This document shows positions 17,164-25,772 of a stretch of DNA of 64,000 nucleotides, in pieces. Under the pieces are notes generated by a model that was not told the origin of the DNA, did no database searches, and saw only the letters and a list, made by a program, of their open reading frames with translations. The stretch is taken from NCBI GenBank assembly GCA_000719025.1, contig JODP01000003.1, positions 62,001-126,000 on the forward strand. The letters are read 5' to 3'. This DNA is from Kineosporia aurantiaca JCM 3230 (GTDB taxonomy: Bacteria > Actinomycetota > Actinomycetes > Actinomycetales > Kineosporiaceae). A program made the position numbers and the translations under genes. The first letter of the stretch is position 1. Each line of letters starts with the position of its first letter.

Positions 17164-18063
17164 GTGGAGACCCGACGCCTGGAGATCCTGCTCGGGCTCT
17201 CCCGGCTGGGCTCGATGCGCGAGGTGGCCGAGGAACTGCACATCACCACGTCCACCGTCTCCCAGCAGATCGCCGTGCTGGCCCGCGAGGTCGGCACCGC
17301 GCTGATCGAACCGGACGGCCGCCGGGTGCGGCTCACCCCGGCGGGGCGTCGCCTGGCCGGGCACGCGGTCACCATCCTGGCCGCGGTGGAGGCCGCCCGG
17401 GCCGACCTGGACCCGGCCGCCGAACCCGCGGGCTCGCTCCGGGTCGGTGGTTTCGCCACCGCGATCCGGCGGGTGCTGCTGCCGATCCTCGGGCCGCTGG
17501 CCGTCGAATATCCGCGGATCCGGATCCTGATCCACGAGTTCGAACCGGCCGAGGCGCTGGCCCTGATCGGCTCGGACGACCTCGACCTGGCCCTGATCTA
17601 CGACTACAACCTGGCTCCCCGCGCCAAAGACCCGGCCCTGCAGTCCTTCCCGTTGTGGACCACGCAATGGGCGGTGGCCGTTCCCGAGGCCCTGGCCGAC
17701 ACCGCGGCGCCGGGCGACTCGTTGTCCGTCCTGAACCACCTGGCCGGGCAGCCGTGGATCGTGAACTCCCGCAACACCGCCGACCGGGACGCGGTACGAA
17801 CCCTCGCCTCGATGGCCGGTTTCGAGCCGCTGATCACCCATCAGTCGGACAGTCTGGAACTGGTTCAGGAGCTGATCCGGGCCGGCCAGGGGGTCGGCCT
17901 GCTACCGGCCGACGAGCCGACCCGGCCCGGGGTCGCGCTCCTGTCGCTCACCGATCCCGCCGTGGTTCTGCGGGCCTCGGCGGTGACCCGCCCGGGCCGT
18001 TCCGAATGGCCGCCCTTGGCGCTGGTTCTCGGCCGGCTGGTTTCCCGGCAAAAGCAGCATTGA
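17164..18063 (+). CDS. LysR-family transcriptional regulator
   Basis: The family homology starts at the GTG at 17164 (VETRRLEILLGLSRLGSM), giving 299 residues. It has an N-terminal winged helix-turn-helix (VAEELHITTSTVSQQIAVLARE) and a periplasmic-binding-like effector domain from about residue 85 (SLRVGGFATAIRRVLLP). An open frame in phase extends to 17110 but adds no LysR sequence and would cover the operator. It probably controls the divergent EamA exporter in response to the exported metabolite. Confidence 0.9.
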   Translation: METRRLEILLGLSRLGSMREVAEELHITTSTVSQQIAVLAREVGTALIEPDGRRVRLTPAGRRLAGHAVTILAAVEAARADLDPAAEPAGSLRVGGFATAIRRVLLPILGPLAVEYPRIRILIHEFEPAEALALIGSDDLDLALIYDYNLAPRAKDPALQSFPLWTTQWAVAVPEALADTAAPGDSLSVLNHLAGQPWIVNSRNTADRDAVRTLASMAGFEPLITHQSDSLELVQELIRAGQGVGLLPADEPTRPGVALLSLTDPAVVLRASAVTRPGRSEWPPLALVLGRLVSRQKQH

Positions 18064-18197
18064 GGACGTTTGGGGCGGGTTTCTGTGACTGGAGTGACGG
18101 AAGTGACCGTCCCTCGCCAGTAATCGCCGGATCGGGCAGACTGCCGGACCTGACCGGTTGGCGCCGGGTAGCCTGACCCGTCATGGAGGGGGCCGGA

Positions 18198-19109
18198 ATG
18201 AAGAACAACGGGTGGCACGAGGCACGGCTGATCCCGACCTCAGGCATCAGTTCACAGGTGGAACAGGAGCGCCGGGCAACCGCGGTGCTGCTGGCCACGA
18301 TGACCGCGGTGACCCGGTTCGGGCGGGCGGTGGCCGATCCACTGGGGGCGCCGGAGGGTCCGCTGGAGACGTTCGTCGAGGTGCCGTTCTCCAGCGGCGA
18401 CACCGAGTGCCTGCCGCACGGGGTGATCCGGGTCCGGGAGGGCGACACCCTCTGGACGGCCCTGGTCGAGGTGAGCACCGGCCCACGACCGCTGCTCAGT
18501 TCCCGTCTGGAGGCCTATCTCGACCTGGCCGCCGAGCAGGAGATCGACGCGCTGCTGACGATCAGCAACGAAATCCCGCCGCTGGCCGGGCAACACCCCA
18601 CTCCGGTGGCGAAGGAGAAACTCGGCCAGGTGGCCCTGCTGCACTTCCCGTGGAGCAAGGTGGTCGCCGAAGCGGTGGTCGAGCGCGAAGACTGCAGCAC
18701 CGAAGATCCGGCTGCGGCCTGGGTTCTCGGTGAGCTGATCCATTATCTCGAGCACCCGCGGTCGGGCGCCCTGCTGTTCGAGATCACCGACGATGCGCCG
18801 ACCACCCGGTTACCCCGGCTCGCCCCGCTCGAGGAGTTCGAGGTCCCACCGGCTCCCGACCCGGTCGCCGAACTGCCGGCCCCCCGCGGTCCGGCCCGTC
18901 GGGAGATCCGGATCGCCCTGCGGGAAGACCCGGATCCCCAGGCGCCGAGCGAACCCGGCTGGTACCGGGACCATACCGACCCGGCCGACCAGGGCGCTCC
19001 AGACATCGGGCGTCTGCGCTGGTGGGAGGGTTCGGCCTGGACCGACCACGTCTACATCCTCCCGGCCGCTCCCACCGCGGCCGACGAGAAACTGGAGAAC
19101 CAGGCCTAG
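18198..19109 (+). CDS. Degenerate PD-(D/E)XK-like/DUF2510 paralogue
   Basis: This 303-residue protein aligns from its first residues with the gene at 14651: the same ARLIPTSGI start, EQERRAT block, WTALVEV strand, DALLTISNEI and LGELI-YLEH segments. The catalytic positions have changed: PDGVI is PHGVI and VEVKTG is VEVSTG, so the Asp and Lys are lost while the Glu stays. The middle region of the longer paralogue is missing and a DUF2510-like motif (PGWYRDH...LRWWEGSAWTDHVY) ends it. ATG 18198 follows GGAGGGGG by five bases; a TAGCCT box at 18169-18174 would also allow a leaderless start at ATG 18183. Confidence 0.75.
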   Translation: MKNNGWHEARLIPTSGISSQVEQERRATAVLLATMTAVTRFGRAVADPLGAPEGPLETFVEVPFSSGDTECLPHGVIRVREGDTLWTALVEVSTGPRPLLSSRLEAYLDLAAEQEIDALLTISNEIPPLAGQHPTPVAKEKLGQVALLHFPWSKVVAEAVVEREDCSTEDPAAAWVLGELIHYLEHPRSGALLFEITDDAPTTRLPRLAPLEEFEVPPAPDPVAELPAPRGPARREIRIALREDPDPQAPSEPGWYRDHTDPADQGAPDIGRLRWWEGSAWTDHVYILPAAPTAADEKLENQA

Positions 19110-19113
19110 CCTC

Positions 19114-19767
19114 CTAGAGCAGGTCCACGTCGAGGCGGTCGCGGAGGGCGGCCCGGGAGATTCCGTAGGTCTCCCGCACCCGCACTCCGGCCTCCTCGAT
19201 CTCAAACACCGCGCTCTCGGTGAAGACCCGGTTCACACAGCGCAGCCCGGTCAGCGGATAGCTGCACTCCCGGACCAGTTTCGGCTTTCCGTCCCGGGTG
19301 AACAGGCTCATCATCACGAACACCTGCCGGGCTCCGATCGCCAGGTCCATCGCCCCGCCGACGGCCGGGATCGCGCCTGGCTCCCCGGTGTGCCAGTTGG
19401 CCAGATCGCCGTGCCCGGAGACCTGGAAGGCGCCGAGCACGCAGACGTCCAGATGGCCGCCGCGCATCATGGCGAAGCTGTCGGCGTGGTGGAAGTAGGC
19501 GGCGCCCGGCGGCTCGGTGACCGGGACCTTGCCCGCGTTGATCAGGTCCGGGTCGATCTCCTCGCCGACCGCGGCCCGGCCCATCCCGAGCATGCCGTTC
19601 TCGGTGTGCAGCACCACCCCGCGTTCCGGAGCCAGGTGGTCGGCGACGGTGGTGGGCTGCCCGATGCCCAGATTCACGTAGGCCCCGGCCGGGATGTCCC
19701 GGGCGACCGCGGCCGCCAGCTCGGCCCGGCTCAGCGGCCCCCGGTCCAGGTTCTCCACGGTGCTCAT
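19114..19767 (-). CDS. pcaJ: 3-oxoadipate/3-oxoacid CoA-transferase, subunit B
   Basis: The 217-residue subunit carries the catalytic glutamate in LHTENGMLG near residue 55 and the VNLGIGQPT start typical of the beta subunit of family I CoA-transferases. With subunit A it moves CoA from succinyl-CoA to 3-oxoadipate or acetoacetate. It overlaps subunit A by 4 bp (GTGA/ATGA-type coupling) and lies with a beta-ketoadipyl-CoA-type thiolase, which favours the pca role over a ketone-body role. Confidence 0.88.
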   Translation of the reverse strand: MSTVENLDRGPLSRAELAAAVARDIPAGAYVNLGIGQPTTVADHLAPERGVVLHTENGMLGMGRAAVGEEIDPDLINAGKVPVTEPPGAAYFHHADSFAMMRGGHLDVCVLGAFQVSGHGDLANWHTGEPGAIPAVGGAMDLAIGARQVFVMMSLFTRDGKPKLVRECSYPLTGLRCVNRVFTESAVFEIEEAGVRVRETYGISRAALRDRLDVDLL

Positions 19768-20426
19768 CCGATCCTCACCATCCGGTCGACGAAAATGCCC
19801 GGCGTCACCACCGCTTCCGGGTCGATCTGCCCGGTCTCGACGATCTCCGCGACCTGGACCACGGTCGTCGTCGCCGCGGTGGCCATCACCGGGCCGAAGT
19901 TGCGCGCGGTCTTGCGGTAGACGAGATTGCCCATCCGGTCGGCCCGGTGCGCCTTGATCAGCGCCACGTCACCCCGGATCGGATACTCCAGTACGTACTC
20001 CCGGCCCTCGATCGTCCTCTGCTCCTTACCCTCGGCCAGCAGGGTGCCGACCCCGGTCGGGCTGAAGAAGGCGCCGATCCCGGCGCCGGCCGCGCGCATC
20101 CGTTCGGCCAGGTTGCCCTGAGGTACCACTTCGAGCTCGATCTGCCCGGCCCGATAGAGGCCGTCGAACACGTAGGAGTCGCTCTGCCGGGGGAAGGAGC
20201 AGATCATCTTGCGTACCTGCCCAGCGGCCAGCAGAGCAGCTAGGCCGAAATCGCCGTTGCCGGCGTTGTTGGAGACCACGGTCAGTTCTTTGGCGCCCTG
20301 ACGGCGCAGCGCATCGATCAGCTCGACCGGCTGCCCGGCGGATCCGAAACCGCCGATCAGGACGGTTGCCCCATCGAGAATCCCGGCGACGGCCTGATCT
20401 GCGGAGGAGCACTCGGTTGCCGCCAT
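19764..20426 (-). CDS. pcaI: 3-oxoadipate/3-oxoacid CoA-transferase, subunit A
   Basis: The 220-residue alpha subunit has the CoA-binding GGFGSAGQP motif near residue 25, a NNAGNGDFGLAALL segment and FFSPTGVGTLLAEGKE, all typical of subunit A. It starts one base inside the thiolase stop codon and overlaps subunit B by 4 bp, so the three genes form one tightly coupled operon in the order thiolase, A, B on the minus strand. Confidence 0.9.
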   Translation of the reverse strand: MAATECSSADQAVAGILDGATVLIGGFGSAGQPVELIDALRRQGAKELTVVSNNAGNGDFGLAALLAAGQVRKMICSFPRQSDSYVFDGLYRAGQIELEVVPQGNLAERMRAAGAGIGAFFSPTGVGTLLAEGKEQRTIEGREYVLEYPIRGDVALIKAHRADRMGNLVYRKTARNFGPVMATAATTTVVQVAEIVETGQIDPEAVVTPGIFVDRMVRIG

Positions 20427-21580
20427 CAGCGGTTCTCCAGGACGACCGCGAGGGCCTGCCCGACCCCGATGCAGATGGCCGCGACGCCCCAGCGTTCCCC
20501 GCGTTCGGCCAGGACGGCGGCCAGGGTGCCGATCAGCCGGCCCCCGGAAGCGCCCAGCGGGTGGCCGATGGCGATCGCCCCACCACGCACATTGACGATC
20601 TCCGGATCCACCCCCCAGGCGTCGATGCAGGCCAGGGACTGCACCGCGAACGCCTCGTTCAGCTCCACCGCCCCCACGTCCTTCCAGCCGATCCCCGCTC
20701 GGGCCAGCGCCTTCTCGGCGGCCGCAACCGGCGCGTAGCCGAACATCTGCGGATCCAGGGCATGGGCCGCCCGCCCGGCGATGCGGGCCTGGGGAGTCAG
20801 GCCCAGCTGTTCACCGGCGGACTCGGACCCCAGGAGAACCCCCGAAGCACCGTCGTTCAGCGGAGAGGCGTTCGCCGCCGTGATCGTGCCGTCCGGACGG
20901 AAAACCGGCTTCAGGGTGGCCAGCTTCTCCAGGGTGGACGAGGCGCGGATGCCCTCGTCCTTCACCAAACTCGCAACCGGCGTCACCAATTCGTCGTAGA
21001 AGCCTTCGTCCCAGGCCTGCTGGGCGAGCCGATGGGAGCGGAGGGCGAACGCGTCCTGCCGCTCCCGGCTGATCGAGAACTTCTTCTGCAGCTGCTCGTT
21101 CGCCTCGCCCAGCGAGACCGTCCACTCCGCCGGCATGTCCTGGTTGACCAGCCGCCAGCCCAGCGTGGTCGAGACCAGCGCGGCATCCCGCGCCGGAGCG
21201 GGTTTCATCATCACCCAGGGCGCCCGGGTCATCGACTCCACCCCGCCCGCGATCACCAGGTCCGCGTCCCCGGTCTCGATCGATCGCGAGGCCATCATCA
21301 CCGCGTCCAGGCCGGACCCGCAGAGCCGGTTGACCGTGGTGCCCGGGATCGAGGTCGGCAGACCGGCCAGAAGCCCGGCCATCCGCGCCACGTTCCGGTT
21401 GTCCTCCCCCGCGCCGTTGGCGTTGCCGAGAACGACCTCGTCCAGGATTTCCGGATCGAAGGGCCGCGCGAGCTCCCGCACCACCTGCGCGGCCAGATCA
21501 TCGGGACGAACATCGGCCAGGGCACCGTTGAACCGGCCGAACGGAGTGCGCAGAGAGCGGTAAACGTACGCGGCGGGCAT
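20426..21580 (-). CDS. pcaF: Acetyl-CoA acyltransferase, beta-ketoadipyl-CoA thiolase type
   Basis: The start is ATG 21580 with GGAGGT six bases upstream; a longer frame reaching 21775 crosses the promoter and is rejected. The 384-residue thiolase has the acyl-enzyme cysteine in NRLCGSGLDAV (near residue 90), the catalytic His in GHPLGASGGR and the C-terminal Cys in CIGVGQALAVVLE, a PcaF-like ending. It cleaves beta-ketoadipyl-CoA to succinyl-CoA and acetyl-CoA. The remaining pca genes are not in the window, so a general fatty-acid role cannot be excluded. Confidence 0.88.
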   Translation of the reverse strand: MPAAYVYRSLRTPFGRFNGALADVRPDDLAAQVVRELARPFDPEILDEVVLGNANGAGEDNRNVARMAGLLAGLPTSIPGTTVNRLCGSGLDAVMMASRSIETGDADLVIAGGVESMTRAPWVMMKPAPARDAALVSTTLGWRLVNQDMPAEWTVSLGEANEQLQKKFSISRERQDAFALRSHRLAQQAWDEGFYDELVTPVASLVKDEGIRASSTLEKLATLKPVFRPDGTITAANASPLNDGASGVLLGSESAGEQLGLTPQARIAGRAAHALDPQMFGYAPVAAAEKALARAGIGWKDVGAVELNEAFAVQSLACIDAWGVDPEIVNVRGGAIAIGHPLGASGGRLIGTLAAVLAERGERWGVAAICIGVGQALAVVLENR

Positions 21581-21594
21581 CCGTGACCTCCACT

Positions 21595-21609
21595 GTTCGC
21601 TGGGCGAAC
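21595..21609. promoter_or_regulatory. Palindromic operator GTTCGC-N3-GCGAAC upstream of pcaF
   Basis: A perfect 6-bp inverted repeat with a 3-nt centre lies 15-29 bp before the thiolase start. IclR-family regulators of the PcaR/PobR type bind palindromes of this general GTTCG...CGAAC form, and an IclR regulator gene lies 1.3 kb away. The site overlaps where the promoter or leader must be. Binding is inferred. Confidence 0.6.
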
Positions 21610-21683
21610 GCATGTGCGGTGAATGAACATCTCCCACGATACGGCAAGATGGCCGGACTTCATCCGCCCCGACCGACCCGCAG

Positions 21684-22901
21684 GTGATCCTCGTGCGCAC
21701 CAGTGACGTGAACATCGATCTGCTCGAGGAACCCGACGGCCGGTACCGCCTGACCGCCCGGATCGCCGACGTCACGTACCTCAGCGACCGCTTCGGAATC
21801 CGGGGCGACGGGCTCCGGATCGACTATGCGGAGCTGCTCAGCCACGCGGCCGCCGTGGTCCTGGCCGCCTGCCCTACCCCGGAAAGCCCGGAGATCGAGT
21901 ACGACATCCGCACCCCGGCCGAACGCGGCCATCAGGTCCTGACCGAGGCGGCCACGCCAGGTCTTGAACGACCTCCGTGGATGATTGAGGACGCCCTGGT
22001 CCGGGTCGCGGACGGCGTCACCGAGGCGGACCACGGGTGGATCAAGGGATTCCTGGAAACCGCCGGTCCGACGGTGCCCTCAGTCGTGGTCTACCGGCAG
22101 TCGGACGGTGCTGGCCTCTATCACCCGGACCACCTCACTCTCGTCCCGGATCCCCCGGCCGAGCTGCTGGCCTGGATGAACGACGAGAAGCAGCGGCTTC
22201 GCGAAGACAGCTGGCGACGGCTGCGGCAGCGGGCCAGCGGTCTGCGGGTCTACCGGCTGGACCAGGAGAGCGACGAATTCGTGGCGAGCCTGGTGCCCCG
22301 GGCCGAGCTGGCCGAGCCGCAGATCCTCGACATCGACCTGGAGACCGGCCCGGCCGACGATCGTTCGGACTACCGCGACGTGTCCGAGCAGCACCGGCTC
22401 ACCCTGCAGACCCCGAACGGGCCCCTGCACGACAGCAGCTTCGACCGCGCGAACCAGATCCACACCCACGCCACGGCCCTGCTGCTGACCGCCTACCCGG
22501 ATCCCGGGCTTCCCCTCCCGGGCTGGCGCCTGAGGACCGACGAGGACCGGCTGCTGGTCGCGAACCGCACCGAGGACCCGTTCCGTCCGCTTCCCCCGGG
22601 CCTGATCGTGAGAACTCCGGAAACCGGTTCGCAAGGACCTGATTTCGGCCGGGTCGATCACTTGATGACGCCCGATCTGGTCGTGGTGATCCGGGTCGGG
22701 CAGGGGCCGGCCCTGTTCGCGCCGGGCCGGCTGGAGCCCTACACCCCCACCCCGGCCGAGAGCGCCGCTCTGGACGCCCTGGACCAGCAGATCCGCAAGG
22801 ACGTGCGGGCCCGCGCCGAGCGGGAGACCGGGCCCGTGACGCCTGCGGTCCGGATGGCCCCGGAGCTCACCGCCCCCGGGTCAATGCCAGATCTCGACTG
22901 A
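21684..22901 (+). CDS. Hypothetical protein with an internal duplication
   Basis: I do not recognise this 405-residue acidic, soluble protein. It seems to consist of two related halves. Residues about 130-180 (VVVYRQSDGAGLYHPDHL, then LLAWMNDEKQRLREDSWRRL) resemble 340-395 (VVVIRVGQGPALFAPGRL, then LDALDQQIRKDVRARAERE), and each half has an upstream block ending in AAxVLxAxPxP / TALLLTAYPDPG. No signal peptide or membrane segment is visible. The start is GTG 21684, with GTG 21693 possible. It overlaps the convergent IclR gene by 35 bp. Confidence 0.6.
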   Translation: MILVRTSDVNIDLLEEPDGRYRLTARIADVTYLSDRFGIRGDGLRIDYAELLSHAAAVVLAACPTPESPEIEYDIRTPAERGHQVLTEAATPGLERPPWMIEDALVRVADGVTEADHGWIKGFLETAGPTVPSVVVYRQSDGAGLYHPDHLTLVPDPPAELLAWMNDEKQRLREDSWRRLRQRASGLRVYRLDQESDEFVASLVPRAELAEPQILDIDLETGPADDRSDYRDVSEQHRLTLQTPNGPLHDSSFDRANQIHTHATALLLTAYPDPGLPLPGWRLRTDEDRLLVANRTEDPFRPLPPGLIVRTPETGSQGPDFGRVDHLMTPDLVVVIRVGQGPALFAPGRLEPYTPTPAESAALDALDQQIRKDVRARAERETGPVTPAVRMAPELTAPGSMPDLD

Positions 22902-23646
22902 TCTCGCCGGCGCAGGCCAGCAGCGGCCCCAGCAGGTGCTCCTGGATCTCCAGGACGCTGCGGCGAGTGGTGGTGGAGACGTTCACCGCCGCCACCACCT
23001 CCCCGGCTCCGTCCCGCACCGGCGCGGCGATCGAGCGCAGCCCGGGCTCGAGTTCCTCGTCGACCAGGCACCAGCCCTGTTCCCGTACCCGGTCCAGCTC
23101 GGCGCGCAACTCACTCGCGTCGGTGATCGTCCGGTCGGTCAGCCCCTCCAACCGCACCCGCGCGAGGTACGCGTCCACCCACCCGGCCGGCCGGCCCGCC
23201 AACAGCACCCGTCCCATCGACGTCGCGTAGGCGGGGAAACGCGTCCCTAATCCGATGCTCACCCGCATGATCCGGCGCCGCTCCACCCGGGCGACATAGA
23301 CGATCTCGTCGTCGTCCAGCTCGGACAGCGAGCTGGACTCGTCGCCCGCGGCGGTCAGATCCTCCAGGTGCGGACGCGCGAGGGCGGCCAGTGAGGAGGA
23401 GGCCAGGTAGGCACCCCCCAGCTCGAGAACCCTTGGGGTTAGTGCAAACCGGTTCTCCCGCAGCCGGACGTAGCCCAGATCCTCCAGGGTGTGCAGGATC
23501 CGGCGGGCGGTGGCGCGGGCGATGCCCGAACGCCGGGCCACCTCGGCCAACGACAGCTCGGCATGCTCGGCGTCGAAGGCGCGGATCACCGCGAGCCCTC
23601 GGGTGAGCGATTGCAGGCTCTCCGCGCGGGGTCCCGGCTCGGTCAT
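22867..23646 (-). CDS. IclR-family transcriptional regulator (PcaR-like)
   Basis: The 259-residue protein has the IclR layout: an N-terminal winged helix (SLAEVARRSGIARATARRILHTLEDLGYV, about 30-60) and an effector-binding domain from about 85 with MGRVLLAG and the conserved DEELEPGLRSIAAPVRDGAG motif. PcaR/PobR proteins of this family control aromatic-acid catabolism and respond to protocatechuate or beta-ketoadipate. The pca genes 1.3 kb away, with a matching palindrome, are the likely target. Confidence 0.87.
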   Translation of the reverse strand: MTEPGPRAESLQSLTRGLAVIRAFDAEHAELSLAEVARRSGIARATARRILHTLEDLGYVRLRENRFALTPRVLELGGAYLASSSLAALARPHLEDLTAAGDESSSLSELDDDEIVYVARVERRRIMRVSIGLGTRFPAYATSMGRVLLAGRPAGWVDAYLARVRLEGLTDRTITDASELRAELDRVREQGWCLVDEELEPGLRSIAAPVRDGAGEVVAAVNVSTTTRRSVLEIQEHLLGPLLACAGEISRDLALTRGR

Positions 23647-23681
23647 GCCCGGAGCCTAGACGTTCTGTCGGTGGGCCCCCG

Positions 23682-23687
23682 TACGCT
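23682..23687 (+). promoter_or_regulatory. -10 box TACGCT, leaderless-type start
   Basis: TACGCT ends seven bases before the ATG of the histidine kinase gene, so transcription would begin at or next to the start codon. No ribosome site is present, which fits a leaderless mRNA. Confidence 0.5.
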
Positions 23688-23694
23688 GCCGGGT

Positions 23695-25002
23695 ATGTGG
23701 GGTGGGAGCCAGGCGGCCAGGAGCGACGAGCCGGACTTCGTCATGCCGTCGCCGACCGCCCGGCAGCAGCGGTGGGACGTGGTCACCGGCCTTCTGGTGG
23801 CCGCCGGAATGCTGGTCAGTGTCCTGCTCTACCGCAGCGTCGGGTCCGTCGAGGAAGGCGCGGTCACGATCTCGGCCGTCGAGACGGTGCTCTGGTCGCT
23901 GGCCGTCACCCTTCCGCTGACCCTGCGCCGCCGCTACCCGGTGCCGATCCTGCTGGTGGTGTCGATTGCGTTCATCGGGATGCAGTCGCGCTCCGTAACG
24001 GAGGGCACGATGAGTTCGATCGCCCTGTTCTCGGCGCTCTACACGGCCGGGGCCTGGGGCCGCGACCGGCGGATCACGAACGCCGTCCGGCTGGTCGTGG
24101 TGGTGGTGATGTTCTGCTGGCTGGCCTACGCGATCAGCGCCACGGCCTGGTCCGAGGCCGGTGGCGACCTGGACGAGGGTCCGGGGCCGGTGCCTCCGCA
24201 CCTGGCCAACATCCTCTACGTCACCCTCTTCAACCTGTTGTTCTTCGGGGCCGCCTGGTATTTCGGCAACACCTCGTGGAGCCGGGCCGGTGATCGGGAG
24301 CAGTTACGCCGGCGCACGCTGGAGCTGGCCCGCGAGCGGGACGAGAGTGCGCACCGCGCGGTCCTGGCCGAAAGGGTCCGGATCGCCCGGGAACTGCACG
24401 ATGTGGTGGCGCACCACGTCAGCCTGATGGGGGTGCAGGCCGGAGCGGCCCGGCGGGTGCTGGACCGGGATCCGGAACTCACCCGGCAGACCCTCGGCGT
24501 GATCGAGGAGTCCGGGCGCTCGGCGGTGGAGGAGCTGCGACAGCTGCTCGTGGTGCTTCGCGAGAACGACGAAACCACGCCCGCCGCAACCACTTCCCTG
24601 GGCATTGAGGCGCTTCCCCAGCTGCTGGAGAGTGCTCGCGGCCCCGGCCTGAGCACCGAGTTCACCGTGGTCGGCGCGCCCGTCCCGGTGACCGTGGCGC
24701 TCTCGGTGTCGGTCTACCGGATCGCCCAGGAGGCGCTGACGAACGCGCTGAAACACGCCGGCGCCTCCCGCATCGACGCCCGGCTGCGCTATCTCGGGGC
24801 GGCCGTGGAGCTCGAGGTGGTGGACAACGGCCGGGGCGTGGGGCTGCCCGGTGGTCAGGGGTCCGGACTGGGCCAGATCGGCATGCGAGAGAGGGTTGAG
24901 GTGCACGGCGGAAGCTTGGACATCGGGCGGCGGCCAGAGGGTGGCTATCGGGTGCGCACGCGTCTGCCTCTCGTGCAGCACCGGGCCGGGGTGGCGAAAT
25001 GA
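23695..25002 (+). CDS. Sensor histidine kinase, DesK/NarL type
   Basis: From ATG 23695 the protein has 435 residues; a longer in-phase frame to 23491 overlaps the divergent IclR gene and is rejected. Five to six transmembrane helices (about 25-180) precede a short linker helix and the HisKA_3 motif ERVRIARELHDVVAHHVSLMGVQ (phospho-His in ELHD). The HATPase domain has EALTNALKHAGAS and VDNGRGVGLPGG. It overlaps the response regulator by 4 bp. With the NatAB-like exporter downstream it forms a signalling-transport cluster. Confidence 0.93.
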   Translation: MWGGSQAARSDEPDFVMPSPTARQQRWDVVTGLLVAAGMLVSVLLYRSVGSVEEGAVTISAVETVLWSLAVTLPLTLRRRYPVPILLVVSIAFIGMQSRSVTEGTMSSIALFSALYTAGAWGRDRRITNAVRLVVVVVMFCWLAYAISATAWSEAGGDLDEGPGPVPPHLANILYVTLFNLLFFGAAWYFGNTSWSRAGDREQLRRRTLELARERDESAHRAVLAERVRIARELHDVVAHHVSLMGVQAGAARRVLDRDPELTRQTLGVIEESGRSAVEELRQLLVVLRENDETTPAATTSLGIEALPQLLESARGPGLSTEFTVVGAPVPVTVALSVSVYRIAQEALTNALKHAGASRIDARLRYLGAAVELEVVDNGRGVGLPGGQGSGLGQIGMRERVEVHGGSLDIGRRPEGGYRVRTRLPLVQHRAGVAK

Positions 25003-25658
25003 GCGTGATCCGGGTGCTGCTGGCCGACGACCAGGAGCTGATGCGCGCCGGTTTCCGGATGATCCTGTCCAGCGAGCCGGGCCTGGAGGTGGTGGGCGAG
25101 GCGGCGGACGGTGCCGAGGCGATCGCCCGGGCGGCCCAGCTCGCGCCCGACGTGATCCTGATGGACGTGCAGATGCCCGGCACCGACGGCCTCGCGGCGA
25201 CCCGGGAGATCACCCGCACCTCGACGGCGAAGGTGGTCATCCTGACCACCTTCGACCGGGAGGACTACCTATTCGAGGCGCTGCAGGCCGGGGCGGCCGG
25301 GTTCCTGCTGAAGAACGCCAGCCCGGAGGACCTGATCCAGGCGGTCCGGGTGGTCGCCCGGGGCGATGCCATGCTCGCCCCGGAGCTGACCCGGCGGGTG
25401 CTCGACCGGTTCGCCGTCAGTCCGGGCCCGGTCCAGCGCCCGGACCGGCTGAACCAGCTCACCGAGCGCGAGTGGGACATCCTGAGGCTCCTGGCCGAGG
25501 GGGCGAGCAACGCCGAGATCGCCCAGCAGCTGTTCGTCGGCGAGGCCACGGTGAAGACGCATGTCTCCCGGGTCCTGGCCAAGCTCGGCCTGCGCGACCG
25601 GGTCCAGGCCGTGGTGTTCGCCTACGAGAGCGGAGTGGTCACCCCGGGGGAGAAGTAG
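24999..25658 (+). CDS. NarL/FixJ-family response regulator
   Basis: The 219-residue regulator has receiver residues DD (10-11), Asp54 in ILMDVQMPGTDGL and the Lys of LLKNASPEDL, followed by a LuxR helix-turn-helix from about 150 (LTEREWDILRLLAEGASNAEIA). Its ATG overlaps the kinase stop. The ABC genes start 115 bp downstream behind their own TAGCGT box and are the most likely target. Confidence 0.94.
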   Translation: MSVIRVLLADDQELMRAGFRMILSSEPGLEVVGEAADGAEAIARAAQLAPDVILMDVQMPGTDGLAATREITRTSTAKVVILTTFDREDYLFEALQAGAAGFLLKNASPEDLIQAVRVVARGDAMLAPELTRRVLDRFAVSPGPVQRPDRLNQLTEREWDILRLLAEGASNAEIAQQLFVGEATVKTHVSRVLAKLGLRDRVQAVVFAYESGVVTPGEK

Positions 25659-25772
25659 GTCCGTCGCAAGGGGGACCCGGCGGTTCCGTCGCGCGCCGGA
25701 CGCGCGGTGATCACCACCCGGCCTAGCGTCGTCGGGTAGGGAGAACTCACCGAGCCGAAGGGAACGCGGATC

